A DNA stretch of 64,000 nucleotides from Streptomyces graminofaciens (GCF_030294945.1 NZ_AP018448.1:6850001-6914000); one strand, 5' to 3'; positions 1-8,859 are shown, counted from the first letter of the stretch. The notes: a model not told the origin generated them from the letters alone. Numbers and translations: made by a program.

Positions 1-952
1 CACCGACGGCGAGGCGGTCCGCATCGCCACCGGCGCGCGCATCCCGCCGGACACGACCTCCGTCCTGCGCAGCGAGCACGGCCGGACCGACGACAAGGGT
101 CGGCTGCACCCGACCCGGGATCTGGCGCACGGTCAGGACATCCGCCCCCGGGGCCAGGAGTGCCGCAGAGGCGACCAACTGCTGCCGCTGGGCACGCTGA
201 TCACCCCGGCGGCGCTCGGACTCGCGGCGGCAGCCGGGTACGACACGGTCTCCGTGATCCCCCGCCCCCGCGTCGAAGTCCTCGTCCTGGGCGACGAGCT
301 GCTCACCGAGGGGCTGCCGCGCGAGGGCCTGATCCGGGACGCGCTCGGGCCCATGCTGCCGTCCTGGCTCCGGGCACTCGGCGCCGACGTCATCGCCGTA
401 CGCCGGCTCGGCGACAAGGCCGACGCCCTGTACCAGGCGGTGAAGAAGTCCTCCGCCGACCTGATCGTCACCACCGGCGGCACCGCGGCCGGACCCGTCG
501 ACCATGTCCACCCCACGCTGCGGCGCATCGGCGCGGAACTCCTCGTCAACGGCGTCAAGGTGCGCCCCGGCCACCCCATGCTGCTGGCCCGCACCAAGGA
601 GAACCAGTACCTCGTCGGCCTGCCCGGCAACCCCCTGGCCGCCGTGTCAGGCCTCTTCACGCTCACCGAGCCGCTGCTGCGGACCCTCGCCGGACGCGCG
701 GCCCCGGAGCCGTACGCGCTGCCGCTGCGGGAGACGGTGCACGGGCACCCGTACGACACCCGGCTCATCCCGGTCACCCTGCGCGCCGACCGTGCCGTAC
801 CACTGCACTACAACGGCCCCGCCATGCTGCGTGGGATCGCCACCGCCGATGCGCTCGCCGTCGTACCGCCGGGTGGTGCGCGCCAGGGACAGGAGCTGGA
901 ACTTCTCGATCTGCCCTGGGCGACCGCCGGAATCCAGGTGTGTTTCACGTGA
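1..952 (+). CDS. moeA: Molybdopterin molybdenumtransferase MoeA (5' truncated by window edge)
   Basis: The reading frame is open from base 2 and gives about 316 residues of a protein of roughly 400-430. It should insert molybdate into adenylylated molybdopterin in molybdenum cofactor synthesis. Visible family features are the RIATGARIPP segment near the start, LVLGDELL at the beginning of the MogA-like domain, TTGGTAAGP for pterin binding, and VRPGHPM followed by VGLPGNPLAA. The N-terminus lies outside the window. The TGA stop (950-952) sits inside the first parS palindrome, so the last residues Val-Cys-Phe-Thr are partly dictated by a ParB-binding site. A methionine at 254 is internal to the domain and is not the start. 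Confidence 0.93.
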   Translation, partial: TDGEAVRIATGARIPPDTTSVLRSEHGRTDDKGRLHPTRDLAHGQDIRPRGQECRRGDQLLPLGTLITPAALGLAAAAGYDTVSVIPRPRVEVLVLGDELLTEGLPREGLIRDALGPMLPSWLRALGADVIAVRRLGDKADALYQAVKKSSADLIVTTGGTAAGPVDHVHPTLRRIGAELLVNGVKVRPGHPMLLARTKENQYLVGLPGNPLAAVSGLFTLTEPLLRTLAGRAAPEPYALPLRETVHGHPYDTRLIPVTLRADRAVPLHYNGPAMLRGIATADALAVVPPGGARQGQELELLDLPWATAGIQVCFT

Positions 953-956
953 AACA
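941..956. other. parS centromere site 1
   Basis: Perfect palindrome TGTTTCACGTGAAACA, containing the 14-bp Streptomyces parS GTTTCACGTGAAAC at 942-955. ParB binds such sites to load and to organise the origin region. This copy overlaps the last codons and the stop codon of moeA. Confidence 0.93.
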
Positions 957-988
957 TCCGCATCATCAACTGGCTGTGCGGCCAAGAG

Positions 989-1004
989 TGTTTCACGTGA
1001 AACA
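989..1004. other. parS centromere site 2
   Basis: Perfect TGTTTCACGTGAAACA (14-bp core 990-1003) in the short gap between moeA and the potassium channel gene, 48 bp from site 1 centre to centre. Confidence 0.93.
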
Positions 1005-1044
1005 ACGGCCAGACGGAGGCACAGTACAGACCGAGACGGGGAGT

Positions 1045-1058
1045 GTTTCACGTGAAAC
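1045..1058. other. parS centromere site 3
   Basis: Perfect 14-mer GTTTCACGTGAAAC. It overlaps the translation start region of the downstream channel gene: the GTG at 1052-1054 is inside the palindrome. Sites 2 and 3 are 55 bp apart, so three sites fall within 118 bp. Confidence 0.93.
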
Positions 1059-2143
1059 TGCCGGGCCATGACGCGATCGCCCGTCGGGCGGACGAGCGTC
1101 TCGGGACCCACCACGTACGACTGCCGAAGCGGGCGGTCGAGCGTCCGAGCCACCAGGTCGGCAAGCGGCTCGCGATGGCGCTGTTCGTGCTGGTCGCGAC
1201 CGCGTTCATCGTCTACGTCGACCACGAGGGCTACAACGACAACTCCGACGGTTCCGTCGACCTGCTCGACGCGTTCTACTACGCGACCGTCACCCTCTCC
1301 ACCACCGGATACGGCGACATCACCCCGGTCAGCGATGCCGCCCGGCTCACCAACATCTTCGTGATCACACCCCTGCGTGTGCTGTTCCTGATCATCCTGG
1401 TCGGCACCACGCTGGAGGTCCTCACGGAGCGCACACGCGAGGAATGGCAATTGAACCGCTGGAGGGCGGCCTTGAGGGAGCACACCGTTGTGGTCGGCTT
1501 CGGGACGAAGGGGCGGTCGGCGATCCAGACCGTCTGTGCGACAGGGCTGAAGAAGGAGCAGGTCATCGTCGTCGACCCCAGCTCCAAGGTCATCGAGGCG
1601 GCCACGGCCGAGGGGTACGCGGGGATCGTCGGGGACGCCACCCGCAGCGATGTGCTGTTGCAGGCCGAGGCGCAGAAGGCGCGGCAGATCATCATCTCGA
1701 CCGCGCGGGACGACACCGCCGTACTGGTCACACTGACCGCTCGCCAGCTCAACCGCGGGGCGAAGATCGTGGCCGCCGTGCGCGAGGAGGAGAACGCGCC
1801 GCTGCTGAAGCAGTCCGGGGCCGATGTCGTCATCACCAGCGCCAGCGCGGCCGGGCGGCTGCTCGGGCTCTCGGTGCTCAGCCCCGCCGCCGGCATGGTC
1901 ATGGAGGACCTGATCCAGCAGGGCAGCGGGCTCGACATCGTCGAACGGCCGGTCATAAAGGCCGAGGTGGGGCGCGGGGTCCGGGAGACCGACGACCTGG
2001 TGGTGAGCGTCGTACGCGGGCATCGGGTGCTCGGCTACGACGACCCGCACATCGGCGAACTCCAGGTGACGGACCGGCTGATCACGATCGTCCGCGCGAC
2101 GCCGGGCACCAAGGTCACTCCTGAGACCAGGCGCCTGCCGTAG
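1052..2143 (+). CDS. TrkA-type potassium channel (two TM, pore, RCK domain)
   Basis: Likely a homotetrameric K+ channel gated by a cytoplasmic nucleotide-binding domain. From the GTG at 1052 the protein has 363 residues: TM1 at about 40-56, a pore loop with the canonical selectivity filter TTGYGD at 84-89, TM2 at about 100-118, then an RCK/TrkA-N Rossmann domain starting HTVVVGFGTKG at about 144 and a TrkA-C-like end. GTG 1043 is an alternative start in the same frame, but GGGGAG at 1037-1042 is correctly spaced only for 1052. Both starts overlap parS site 3, so ParB binding could interfere with expression of this gene (inference). Confidence 0.88.
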   Translation: MKLPGHDAIARRADERLGTHHVRLPKRAVERPSHQVGKRLAMALFVLVATAFIVYVDHEGYNDNSDGSVDLLDAFYYATVTLSTTGYGDITPVSDAARLTNIFVITPLRVLFLIILVGTTLEVLTERTREEWQLNRWRAALREHTVVVGFGTKGRSAIQTVCATGLKKEQVIVVDPSSKVIEAATAEGYAGIVGDATRSDVLLQAEAQKARQIIISTARDDTAVLVTLTARQLNRGAKIVAAVREEENAPLLKQSGADVVITSASAAGRLLGLSVLSPAAGMVMEDLIQQGSGLDIVERPVIKAEVGRGVRETDDLVVSVVRGHRVLGYDDPHIGELQVTDRLITIVRATPGTKVTPETRRLP

Positions 2144-2217
2144 AGGTACGGCGGGTGCCGTAGAGGTACGGCGGGTGCCGTGACGTACGGCGGGTGCCGT
2201 GACGTACGGCGGGTGCC
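2141..2217. repeat. Four-copy tandem repeat (19-20 bp unit)
   Basis: Two identical 20-bp units (2141-2160, 2161-2180) are followed by two 19-bp variants (2181-2199, 2200-2217), all sharing GTACGGCGGGTGCC. The first unit contains the channel gene stop codon, so the array fills the convergent gap before the ABC permease gene. Confidence 0.9.
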
Positions 2218-2242
2218 TGGTGCTCGACCGATCACCACGCGC

Positions 2243-3091
2243 CTACTTGCGGTTGTACAGCCGCATCGTGATCGGTCCGAAGACCAGCACGAGCAGGCCG
2301 GACCAGCCCAGTGACCAGGCGATCTCCGCTGTCGGCCACTCGCCCGCCATCAACTCCCGCACCGCCGAGGACAGATGGGTGATGGGGCTGTTGTTGACGA
2401 AGGCCTGGAGCCAGCCCGGCATGGTCGTCGGGTCGACGAAGACGTTGGACAGGAAGGTCAGCGGGAAGATCACCATCATGCTGACGCCCATCACGGACTT
2501 CTCGCTGCGCAGCATGAGCCCGAACATCGTCCAGATCCACGAGAACGCGAACGAGAAGACGATGAGCAGGGCAACCCCGGCGACGACGCCCAGCACACCG
2601 CCGTCAGGGCGGTAGCCAAGGATCAGGCCGACGGTGAGCATCACCACGGACGCGATCGCGTAGCGCAGGGCGTCGCCGAGCAGATAGCCGACCATCGTGG
2701 ACGGCCGCCAGACGGGCAGGCTGCGGAACCGGTCGAAGACGCCCTTCTCGATGTCGGTGTTGACCGAGACGCCGGTGTACATCGTGATCATCACGACCGA
2801 CATCACCAGGATGCCCGGCAGCAGGAACTGGATGTACTCGGCAGGAGATCCGGCCAGCGCACCGCCGAAGAGGTACGTGTACATCAGCACCATCATGATC
2901 GGGAAAGCGGTGACGTCGAAGAGCTGCTCCGGTACGTGCTTGATCTTGAGGACGGCCCGCCAGCCGAAGGTCAGCGACGCCGACAGGGCGCTGGGCCGGG
3001 GCGGCCGGTCCTTGGCGACGAGCAGCGCGGCCAGGGACTCGGTGCTGACCGGGGCGAGTTCCGTGCTCTCGGTGGTGGTCGCGGTGCTCAT
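2243..3091 (-). CDS. ABC-2 type exporter permease (DrrB-like)
   Basis: A 282-residue integral membrane protein with about six TM helices and an N-terminal cytoplasmic stretch rich in Thr/Ser/Ala. It resembles the daunorubicin-resistance permease family (ABC2_membrane): conserved segments include the [14 protein letters not shown] loop and [11 protein letters not shown] near TM5. The ATG at 3091 overlaps the stop of the ATPase gene by 4 bp (ATGA), so the two are translationally coupled and form one exporter. The substrate cannot be read from sequence; lipids, drugs and antibiotics are known in the family. A longer upstream frame to 3583 only reads antiparallel through the ATPase gene region and is not used. 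Confidence 0.9.
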   Translation of the reverse strand: MSTATTTESTELAPVSTESLAALLVAKDRPPRPSALSASLTFGWRAVLKIKHVPEQLFDVTAFPIMMVLMYTYLFGGALAGSPAEYIQFLLPGILVMSVVMITMYTGVSVNTDIEKGVFDRFRSLPVWRPSTMVGYLLGDALRYAIASVVMLTVGLILGYRPDGGVLGVVAGVALLIVFSFAFSWIWTMFGLMLRSEKSVMGVSMMVIFPLTFLSNVFVDPTTMPGWLQAFVNNSPITHLSSAVRELMAGEWPTAEIAWSLGWSGLLVLVFGPITMRLYNRK

Positions 3092-4119
3092 GCCGCCGCC
3101 TCGTCCTTCGTCTCGTCGCGAACGGTGTTCTTGTCGACCGTGGTGTCGTGGCCGGTGAGGGCGAGGAACACCTCGTCCAGGCTGGGCTGCCCCAGGGAGA
3201 AGTTGTCGACGGTGATGCCGGTGCGGGCCAGTTCGGCGAGCGCGCGGGCCGCCGCCTCCGCCGCGCCCCGGCCGTTGCCGTTGGTCGAGCCGGCGCCGAC
3301 GCGCGCCGTCAGCGCCACCGGGTCCGGGTCGTGCTGCACCTCGGCGCCGAGCGTCAGCCGCAGCACCTCCTCGGCCTGCGGGCGCTGGGCCGGGTCCCGG
3401 AGCCGCAGATGGACGGAACCGGCGCCGACGGACGCCTTCAGCTCGCCCTTCGAGCCCTCCGCGATCACCTTGCCGTGGTCGATGACGGCGATCCGGGACG
3501 CCAGCTGGTCGGCCTCGTCGAGGTACTGCGTGGTCAGCAGCACCGTCGTGCCCTGGGCGACCACCGCGCGCACGATGTCCCACACGTGGTTGCGGCTGCG
3601 CGGGTCCAGGCCGGTCGTCGGCTCGTCGAGGAAGAGCAGGTCGGGGGTGTTGAGGATGGACGCGGCGATGTCGATACGGCGCCGCATGCCGCCCGAGTAG
3701 TGCTTGACCTGTTTCCCGGCGGCGTCGCTCAGGCCGAAGGCCGCCAGCAGTTGTTCGGCGCGGTGCCGGGCCGCCCGCTTGGGATGGCCGAGGAGGCGGG
3801 CCAGCAGTACCAGGTTCTCGGCGCCGGTCAGGTCCTCGTCCACGGAGGCGTACTGGCCGGTGAGGCTGACCCGGCCGCGGACCTCGTCGGCCTCGCGGAC
3901 GACGTCGTGGCCGAAGACGTGTGCCTCGCCGGCGTCCGGGCGCAGCAGGGTGGCCAGCATCTTCACGGTGGTCGTCTTGCCGGCGCCGTTCGGGCCGAGG
4001 ACGCCGTAGACCGTGCCGGCCGGTACGGCCAGGTCGACGCCGTCCACGGCGCGGGTTTCGCCGAACGTCTTCACCAGACCCGCGGTCTCGATGGCGAGGC
4101 CGGACGTCTGTGCGCTCAT
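3088..4119 (-). CDS. ABC exporter ATPase (DrrA-like)
   Basis: A 343-residue ATP-binding subunit that should energise the adjacent permease. Walker [10 protein letters not shown] lies at about 42-50, the signature [10 protein letters not shown] at about 137-146, Walker [13 protein letters not shown] at about 159-170, and a switch region follows. The DrrA-like C-terminal extension after residue 230 includes a Gly/Asn-rich linker. The ATG at 4119 is preceded by AAGGAC at a suitable distance. It is the first gene of a two-gene operon read leftward; no linked regulator is seen. Confidence 0.93.
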   Translation of the reverse strand: MSAQTSGLAIETAGLVKTFGETRAVDGVDLAVPAGTVYGVLGPNGAGKTTTVKMLATLLRPDAGEAHVFGHDVVREADEVRGRVSLTGQYASVDEDLTGAENLVLLARLLGHPKRAARHRAEQLLAAFGLSDAAGKQVKHYSGGMRRRIDIAASILNTPDLLFLDEPTTGLDPRSRNHVWDIVRAVVAQGTTVLLTTQYLDEADQLASRIAVIDHGKVIAEGSKGELKASVGAGSVHLRLRDPAQRPQAEEVLRLTLGAEVQHDPDPVALTARVGAGSTNGNGRGAAEAAARALAELARTGITVDNFSLGQPSLDEVFLALTGHDTTVDKNTVRDETKDEAAA

Positions 4120-4263
4120 GTCTGAGGTCCTTCCACGTGCGGGGCCATGTCCGGGCTATGCAAAGAGAGACCGATGTCGGTGCCGGAACTCATCGGTCGC
4201 CGTGGGGGTTCTGGCGGCGGCCACGTGTCCACGGTCTCTCCGGGGCCGCCCGAATGCGCGTCG

Positions 4264-4335
4264 ATGAGGACCAAGGGACCAGACGTCATGAGGACCAAGG
4301 GACCAGACGTCATGAGGACCAAGGGACCAGACGTC
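4264..4335. repeat. Perfect 3 x 24-bp tandem repeat
   Basis: Three identical 24-bp units (4264-4287, 4288-4311, 4312-4335), each running from ATGAGGACCAAG to CCAGACGTC and ending in the palindrome GACGTC. They lie between the divergent ABC exporter and oxidoreductase genes. The unit is a whole number of codons and a 67-residue frame (4147-4350) crosses it, but no ribosome site or homology supports translation. Confidence 0.93.
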
Positions 4336-4400
4336 GCGGGGAGGCAGTAGCCCACGTAGGCCCCCGCCCTGCCCGGTACCCGAGGAGTACCGTCCCCCTC

Positions 4401-5381
4401 ATGTATGCGATCACGATTCCCGAACCCGGTGGGCCCGACGCGTTGGTGTGGGACGAAGTGGTGGATCCGGTGCCCGGAGAGGGGGAGGTGCTCGTCGAGG
4501 TCGCGGCGAGTGCCGTGAACCGGGCGGATCTGCTGCAGCGGCAGGGGTTCTACGATCCGCCGCCCGGGGCCTCCCCCTACCCTGGCCTGGAGTGTTCGGG
4601 GCGGATCGCCGAGCTCGGCACCGGGGTCTCCGGATGGAGCGTCGGCGACGAGGTGTGCGCGCTGCTCAGCGGCGGTGGCTATGCCGAGAAGGTGGCCGTC
4701 CCGGCCGGCCAGCTGCTGCCCGCACCCCAGGGCGTCGACCTCACCCGGGCCGCCGCGCTCCCCGAGGTGACCTGCACGGTCTGGTCGAACGTCTTCATGA
4801 TCGCCCACCTGCGCCCCGGCGAGACCCTGCTCGTGCACGGCGGCTCCAGCGGCATCGGCACCATGGCGATCCAGCTGGCGAAGGCCGTCGGCGCGAGGGT
4901 CGCCGTCACCGCCGGCACCAAGGAGAAGCTCGACCAGTGTGCCGAACTGGGTGCCGACATCCTGATCAACTACCGCGAGCAGGACTTCGTCGAGGAGATC
5001 CGCGGGGCCACGAACGGCGCCGGCGCGGACGTCATCCTCGACAACATGGGCGCCAAGTACCTGGACCGCAATGTGCGGGCCCTCGCCGTCAACGGGCGGC
5101 TCGCCATCATCGGCATGCAGGGTGGCATCAAGGGCGAGCTGAACATCGGCGCCCTTCTCGGCAAGCGCGCCGCCATCAGCGCGACCTCGCTGCGCGCCCG
5201 GCCGCTCGACGAGAAGACGGCCATCGTCGCCGCCGTACGGGAGCATGTGTGGCCGCTGATCGCCGCCGGCCACGTACGGCCGGTCGTCGACCGCGAGCTC
5301 CCGATGAACGACGCCGCGGCCGCCCACCGGGTGCTGGAGGCCAGCGGCCACATCGGCAAGGTCCTGCTCGTCGTCTCGTAG
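4401..5381 (+). CDS. NADPH:quinone oxidoreductase (zeta-crystallin-like MDR)
   Basis: A 326-residue medium-chain dehydrogenase/reductase. The N-terminal GroES-like fold includes the family segment AVNRADLLQRQGFYDPPPG. The NADPH fold has the glycine-rich motif GGSSGIGTMA at about 146-155. The catalytic and structural zinc cysteines of alcohol dehydrogenases are absent, which points to the zinc-free quinone oxidoreductase branch (PIG3/QOR). It should reduce quinones or enones in the cytoplasm. The ATG at 4401 (MYAITIPEPGG) is the natural start; the longer frame upstream reads through intergenic repeats. Confidence 0.92.
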   Translation: MYAITIPEPGGPDALVWDEVVDPVPGEGEVLVEVAASAVNRADLLQRQGFYDPPPGASPYPGLECSGRIAELGTGVSGWSVGDEVCALLSGGGYAEKVAVPAGQLLPAPQGVDLTRAAALPEVTCTVWSNVFMIAHLRPGETLLVHGGSSGIGTMAIQLAKAVGARVAVTAGTKEKLDQCAELGADILINYREQDFVEEIRGATNGAGADVILDNMGAKYLDRNVRALAVNGRLAIIGMQGGIKGELNIGALLGKRAAISATSLRARPLDEKTAIVAAVREHVWPLIAAGHVRPVVDRELPMNDAAAAHRVLEASGHIGKVLLVVS

Positions 5382-5459
5382 CCACAGTCACCATCACAGC
5401 CACAGCCACAGCCACAGCCGGAGTCGTTGCCTGAGTCGTTGCCGTAGTGACAGCCCGCC

Positions 5460-5894
5460 TCAGGACCGCCGTATCCGCAGGCCCACGAAGGTCAGAGCCA
5501 GCCCCAGGCCCATGAGGATCAGGCCGCTGCCGAGCGGCAGGAGCTGGAGCACGGCCTTCTCGGCGGTGCCGGTCCGGGCGGCGTACGAGGGGACCGGCAG
5601 CGCGCCGTCGCGCGACGGCTCGGGGTCGACGTCCGGCTCCGAGCCGACCGCGTCCGTTTCCTCGTCGTCCGCGTCAGCCGAGGGCACCGCCGTCGGGTCG
5701 AGCGTGCCCAGCGGATCAGCCCGCCCGGGCCGCTGCCGCCCCTCGCCCGCCCGGCTCCCGGCCCAGGAACCGGCCGGGTCGGGCTCGGCGGCGTACGCCA
5801 GGGAGACCGGGACGGTGGTCAGGAGCACCAGCAGCCCTGTGACGAGGGGTCCCGTCACACACGACCAGCGCGACCTGCGAAGCCTTGGAGCCAC
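5460..5894 (-). CDS. Putative secreted or membrane-anchored protein, unknown function
   Basis: No recognised family. From the GTG at 5894 the product has 144 residues: a signal-like hydrophobic segment (VTGPLVTGLLVLLTTVPVS) ending near AYA, an acidic Asp/Glu/Pro-rich linker of about 60 residues, and a C-terminal TM helix (LGSGLILMGLGLALTFVGL) followed by RIRRS. This is the layout of a small extracytoplasmic protein anchored at its C-terminus. The frame stays open to 6035, but that part is made of short tandem repeats and is unlikely to be coding. A run of ACAGCC hexamers (about 5390-5420) fills the convergent gap before it. Confidence 0.65.
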   Translation of the reverse strand: MAPRLRRSRWSCVTGPLVTGLLVLLTTVPVSLAYAAEPDPAGSWAGSRAGEGRQRPGRADPLGTLDPTAVPSADADDEETDAVGSEPDVDPEPSRDGALPVPSYAARTGTAEKAVLQLLPLGSGLILMGLGLALTFVGLRIRRS

Positions 5895-5932
5895 GCCCTC
5901 AGCCTCACACGCGGCCCCGCAGGCGGCATCTC

Positions 5933-6028
5933 GAAACCGACCTGCCGAAACCGACCTGCCGAAACCGACCCTGCCAAAGCCGGCCCCGACGAGGACGGCC
6001 CCGACGAGGACGGCCCCGACGAGGACGG
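5933..6028. repeat. Two adjacent tandem arrays (14 bp x3 and 15 bp x3)
   Basis: GAAACCGACCTGCC occurs at 5933-5946 and 5947-5960, with a 15-bp variant at 5961-5975. It is followed by three perfect copies of CCCCGACGAGGACGG at 5984-5998, 5999-6013 and 6014-6028. The arrays lie in the divergent region between the small membrane protein and bpa. Confidence 0.9.
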
Positions 6029-6105
6029 AGGCCACGCAAACGGTGGATCACCCTTGGCCGGGGGCACCTCGGTGATGAGGTGTACGCGTGCGAGAGAATG
6101 GCGGC

Positions 6106-6651
6106 ATGGAGATGCCGAGGAACGAACGGTCGCCCGAACAGCCCCAGATCCTGGTCGTGGGGCAGGACGGAATGGCGGTGGGCGGCGGCGGAGGAAGCGA
6201 GGACTCCCGCGAGGTCCCGGTGACGGAGATGGTGGAACAGCCCGCGAAGGTCATGCGCATCGGCAGCATGATCAAGCAGCTGCTCGAGGAGGTGCGGGTG
6301 GCCCCCCTCGACGAGGCGAGCCGGGCCCGGCTGAAGGAGATCCACGCCAGCTCCGTCAAGGAACTGGAGGACGGGCTGGCCCCCGAGCTGGTCGAGGAAC
6401 TGGAGCGGCTCTCCCTGCCCTTCACGGACGAGGTGATCCCGAGCGACGCGGAACTGCGCATCGCGCAGGCCCAGTTGGTCGGCTGGCTCGAAGGCCTCTT
6501 CCACGGGATCCAGACGACCCTGTTCGCCCAGCAGATGGCCGCGCGGGCCCAGCTGGAGCAGATGCGCCGGGCCCTCCCGCCGGGGATGGGCGGCCACGAC
6601 GACGAGGACGACCCCCGCACGGGCGCCCGCACGGGCGGCCCCTACCTCTAG
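6106..6651 (+). CDS. bpa: Bacterial proteasome activator Bpa/PafE
   Basis: A 181-residue protein of the Bpa/PafE family (DUF2587), an ATP-independent ring activator of the 20S proteasome in actinobacteria. The conserved helical core runs from about VTEMVEQPAKVMRIGSM to LEQMRRALPPG, after a Gly-rich N-terminal segment. The last four residues are GPYL; the family uses a C-terminal GQYL/HbYX-type tail to dock in the proteasome alpha-ring pockets, so the tail is kept with Pro in place of Gln. ATG 6106 is chosen; GTG 6088 (six residues longer, with GAGG upstream) is a real alternative. Proteasome genes themselves are not in the window. Confidence 0.9.
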   Translation: MEMPRNERSPEQPQILVVGQDGMAVGGGGGSEDSREVPVTEMVEQPAKVMRIGSMIKQLLEEVRVAPLDEASRARLKEIHASSVKELEDGLAPELVEELERLSLPFTDEVIPSDAELRIAQAQLVGWLEGLFHGIQTTLFAQQMAARAQLEQMRRALPPGMGGHDDEDDPRTGARTGGPYL

Positions 6652-6721
6652 CCCCGGCACAGAACGGGACCAGCCCCGGCACAGAACCGACGCGGCCACC
6701 GACCCACGCAGGCACCACAAA

Positions 6722-6750
6722 GGCCCCGGCACACCGAGTGCCGGGCCCTT
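6722..6750. terminator. Hairpin between convergent bpa and kinase genes
   Basis: GGCCCCGGCAC and GTGCCGGGCC pair as an 8-10 bp GC stem (one bulge) around a 5-nt loop, followed by a short CCCTTCC run. It sits between two convergent genes and may serve both. Confidence 0.6.
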
Positions 6751-6782
6751 CCACACGCGACGACCTAACGGCCCTCAAATCC

Positions 6783-8441
6783 TCAGGCCGGGTTGCCCGT
6801 GGACACCTTCAGGATGATCGTCGGCATTTCCGTGGGGTCCACGTCCGTGTTGTCGGTGGGGTACTGCTCCATGACCGTGCCCTCGCCGTACGTGTTCTCG
6901 TCGATGTCCTGGACGTCGTACTCCCAACCCGCCGCCTGCAGGCACTTCTTCACCGAGTCGATGTTGTTGTACGTGAAGTTCGGGAGCATGATCTTGTCCG
7001 GGTCGTTGACCGACTCCGTGGGCTCCGTGCACTCGGTCTCTTCCATGACCTTCGTCGTGTCCGGCCCCTTGTGCCCGGCGACCTCGCTCGACGTGGGCGA
7101 GGCGCTCGCGCCGCCGTCGGCCTCGTCGTCGCCGCCGCTGTTCAGCGCGAGTGCCACGATCAGGCCCCCGATAGCGACGAGTGACACGACGATCGAGCCG
7201 ATGACGACGGCCTTGTTGCCGCTCTTCTGACCGCCCCCCGAGCCGGCCGACATCGCCGACTTCGGCGGCGGGATGTTGTACGGCGGCGGGGTGGCCGCGC
7301 CCTGCTGGGGCGCGTACGCGGCGGTCTGCGGCGTCTGGTAACCGCCCTGCTGCGGATAGCCGTAGGACGGTGCGGGCGTCTGGTGGGCCGGCGGCGGAGT
7401 CGCCGGACCGTAGGGGCTCTGCTGCGGCGGCAGTTGGTACGGCGTCTGCACGCTGCCCGACTGCGGTGCGGGCGTCTGGTCGATCGGCGGGAAGACCGCG
7501 GAGGCCACCCCGGCGCCGCTGGACGTCTGCGCGCCCGGGACGATGTTCGGCGCGGCGGGCTGCAGCGAGGCCGCGACGCGCAGGCACTCGTCGCGCATCG
7601 CCTCGGCGTTGGGGAACCGCTCGTTCGGGTTCTTCTTCAGCGCGCGGGCGACCAGCGCGTCCACGGCCGGCGGCAGGGAACGGTTGATCGAGGAGGGAGC
7701 CACGGGCTCCTCCTGGACGTGCGCATACGCTATGGCCAGCGCGGAGTCCGCCTCGAACGGCAGCCGCCCGGTGGTCAGCTGGAAGAGCATGATGCCGACC
7801 GAGTACAGGTCGGAGCGGGCGTCGACGCCGCGACCCAGGGCCTGCTCGGGCGAGAGGTACTGCGGGGTGCCGACGACCATGCCGGTCTGCGTCATCGACG
7901 TGACGCCCGACTGCATGGCGCGGGCGATGCCGAAGTCCATCACCTTGATGATGCCGCGCTTGGTCACCATCACGTTGCCCGGCTTGATGTCGCGGTGGAC
8001 CAGGCCCATCTCATGGCTGATCTCCAGCGCCGCCAGCACGTCCGCGGTGACCTTCAGCGCCTTGTCGGCGGGCATCGCCCCGAGTTGCTGCACATCCGCG
8101 TCGAGCACCGAGCCGAGCGGCTTGCCCTCGATGTACTCCATGACGATGTACGGCGTCGTCATGCCGTCCACATCGTCCTCGCCGGTGTCGAAGACCGACA
8201 CGATGTTCGTGTGCGTGAGCTTCGCCACGGCCTGGGCCTCGCGGCGGAACCGCTCACGGAAGGACTGTTCGCGCCCGAGGTCGGTGTGCAGTGTCTTGAT
8301 CGCGACCTGTCGGTCGAGCACCGCGTCGTACGCGAGGTGCACCGAGGCCATGCCGCCCTCGCCGAGCAGGTCACGCAGCTGATAGCGGCCGCCGGCGAGC
8401 GAACGCCCCGCGTACCGGCCCTGTGCGGCGTCCTGGCTCAT
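6783..8441 (-). CDS. Membrane Ser/Thr protein kinase with one PASTA domain (PknB-like)
   Basis: A 552-residue Hanks-type kinase. The cytoplasmic kinase domain (about 15-280) has the glycine loop LGEGGMASV, the AIK lysine, catalytic HRDIKPGN at about 148 and DFG. A Pro/Gln/Tyr-rich linker follows, then one TM helix (about 409-433, VVIGSIVVSLVAIGGLIVALAL) and an extracellular region ending in a single PASTA-like module (about 486-548, IMLPNFTYNN to IILKVSTG). PASTA kinases sense peptidoglycan or lipid II and control growth and division; most PknB proteins have four modules, so this is a short version. ATG 8441 has GGGGGA upstream; the extra 55 residues to 8606 look non-coding. Confidence 0.9.
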   Translation of the reverse strand: MSQDAAQGRYAGRSLAGGRYQLRDLLGEGGMASVHLAYDAVLDRQVAIKTLHTDLGREQSFRERFRREAQAVAKLTHTNIVSVFDTGEDDVDGMTTPYIVMEYIEGKPLGSVLDADVQQLGAMPADKALKVTADVLAALEISHEMGLVHRDIKPGNVMVTKRGIIKVMDFGIARAMQSGVTSMTQTGMVVGTPQYLSPEQALGRGVDARSDLYSVGIMLFQLTTGRLPFEADSALAIAYAHVQEEPVAPSSINRSLPPAVDALVARALKKNPNERFPNAEAMRDECLRVAASLQPAAPNIVPGAQTSSGAGVASAVFPPIDQTPAPQSGSVQTPYQLPPQQSPYGPATPPPAHQTPAPSYGYPQQGGYQTPQTAAYAPQQGAATPPPYNIPPPKSAMSAGSGGGQKSGNKAVVIGSIVVSLVAIGGLIVALALNSGGDDEADGGASASPTSSEVAGHKGPDTTKVMEETECTEPTESVNDPDKIMLPNFTYNNIDSVKKCLQAAGWEYDVQDIDENTYGEGTVMEQYPTDNTDVDPTEMPTIILKVSTGNPA

Positions 8442-8859
8442 CTTCCTGCGTCCCCCATCGGCGCGCGCGAAAGCCGCTGCTGTTGCTCCCGCGATCGGTG
8501 ATCCTCGTGATCCCTGCGATCCCTGCGAACACCGGTGATCCAGGGGATCCTGGTGATCCTTTGTGCTATTCCCGGCCAAGTCTGCCCCAGGGCAGTGACA
8601 CGTCAAGCGCGGTGCCCGTTCCGTGACCGTACGCGAAAGAAGCGTCGCGGAAGAGTTACAGGGGGCCTACGCCCGGTACACAGAACTTGCACGACTGCGC
8701 GCGTGACGGGTTTCATGGCCGATCCACAACGAACGCACCTTGCATTCCGTCTCGGACCGGCCTGTCGCACGGAGGCTGTAGCGTGGCCGACGGAGACCGT
8801 AAGACGGAGACCGTAACAAGAACCGCGCGGACCGCGGGCAGAAACGACGGCGAGGACTG
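8442..8859. other. Divergent promoter region between two Ser/Thr kinase genes
   Basis: About 418 bp without a supportable gene. It holds a cluster of six GATCC motifs in about 65 bp (roughly 8498-8560, mostly GTGATCC or GCGATCC), and two perfect 14-bp tandem copies of GACGGAGACCGTAA at 8789-8802 and 8803-8816, close to the start of the right-hand kinase. Promoters for both kinases must lie here, but I could not assign -10/-35 boxes with confidence. Confidence 0.6.

Noticed and set aside
1068..1364. Overlapping plus-strand frame beginning at ATG 1068
   Set aside because: It is the Arg/Ser/Thr-rich shadow of the channel gene with no conserved pattern.
2243..3583. 446-residue version of the ABC permease
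   Set aside because: The N-terminal 160 residues are the out-of-frame shadow of the ATPase gene; the ATG at 3091 in an ATGA overlap is the true start.
4147..4350. Short plus-strand frame crossing the 24-bp triplicate, and a possible CRISPR-like array
   Set aside because: There are no spacers between the units, no ribosome site and no homology; it is a plain tandem repeat.
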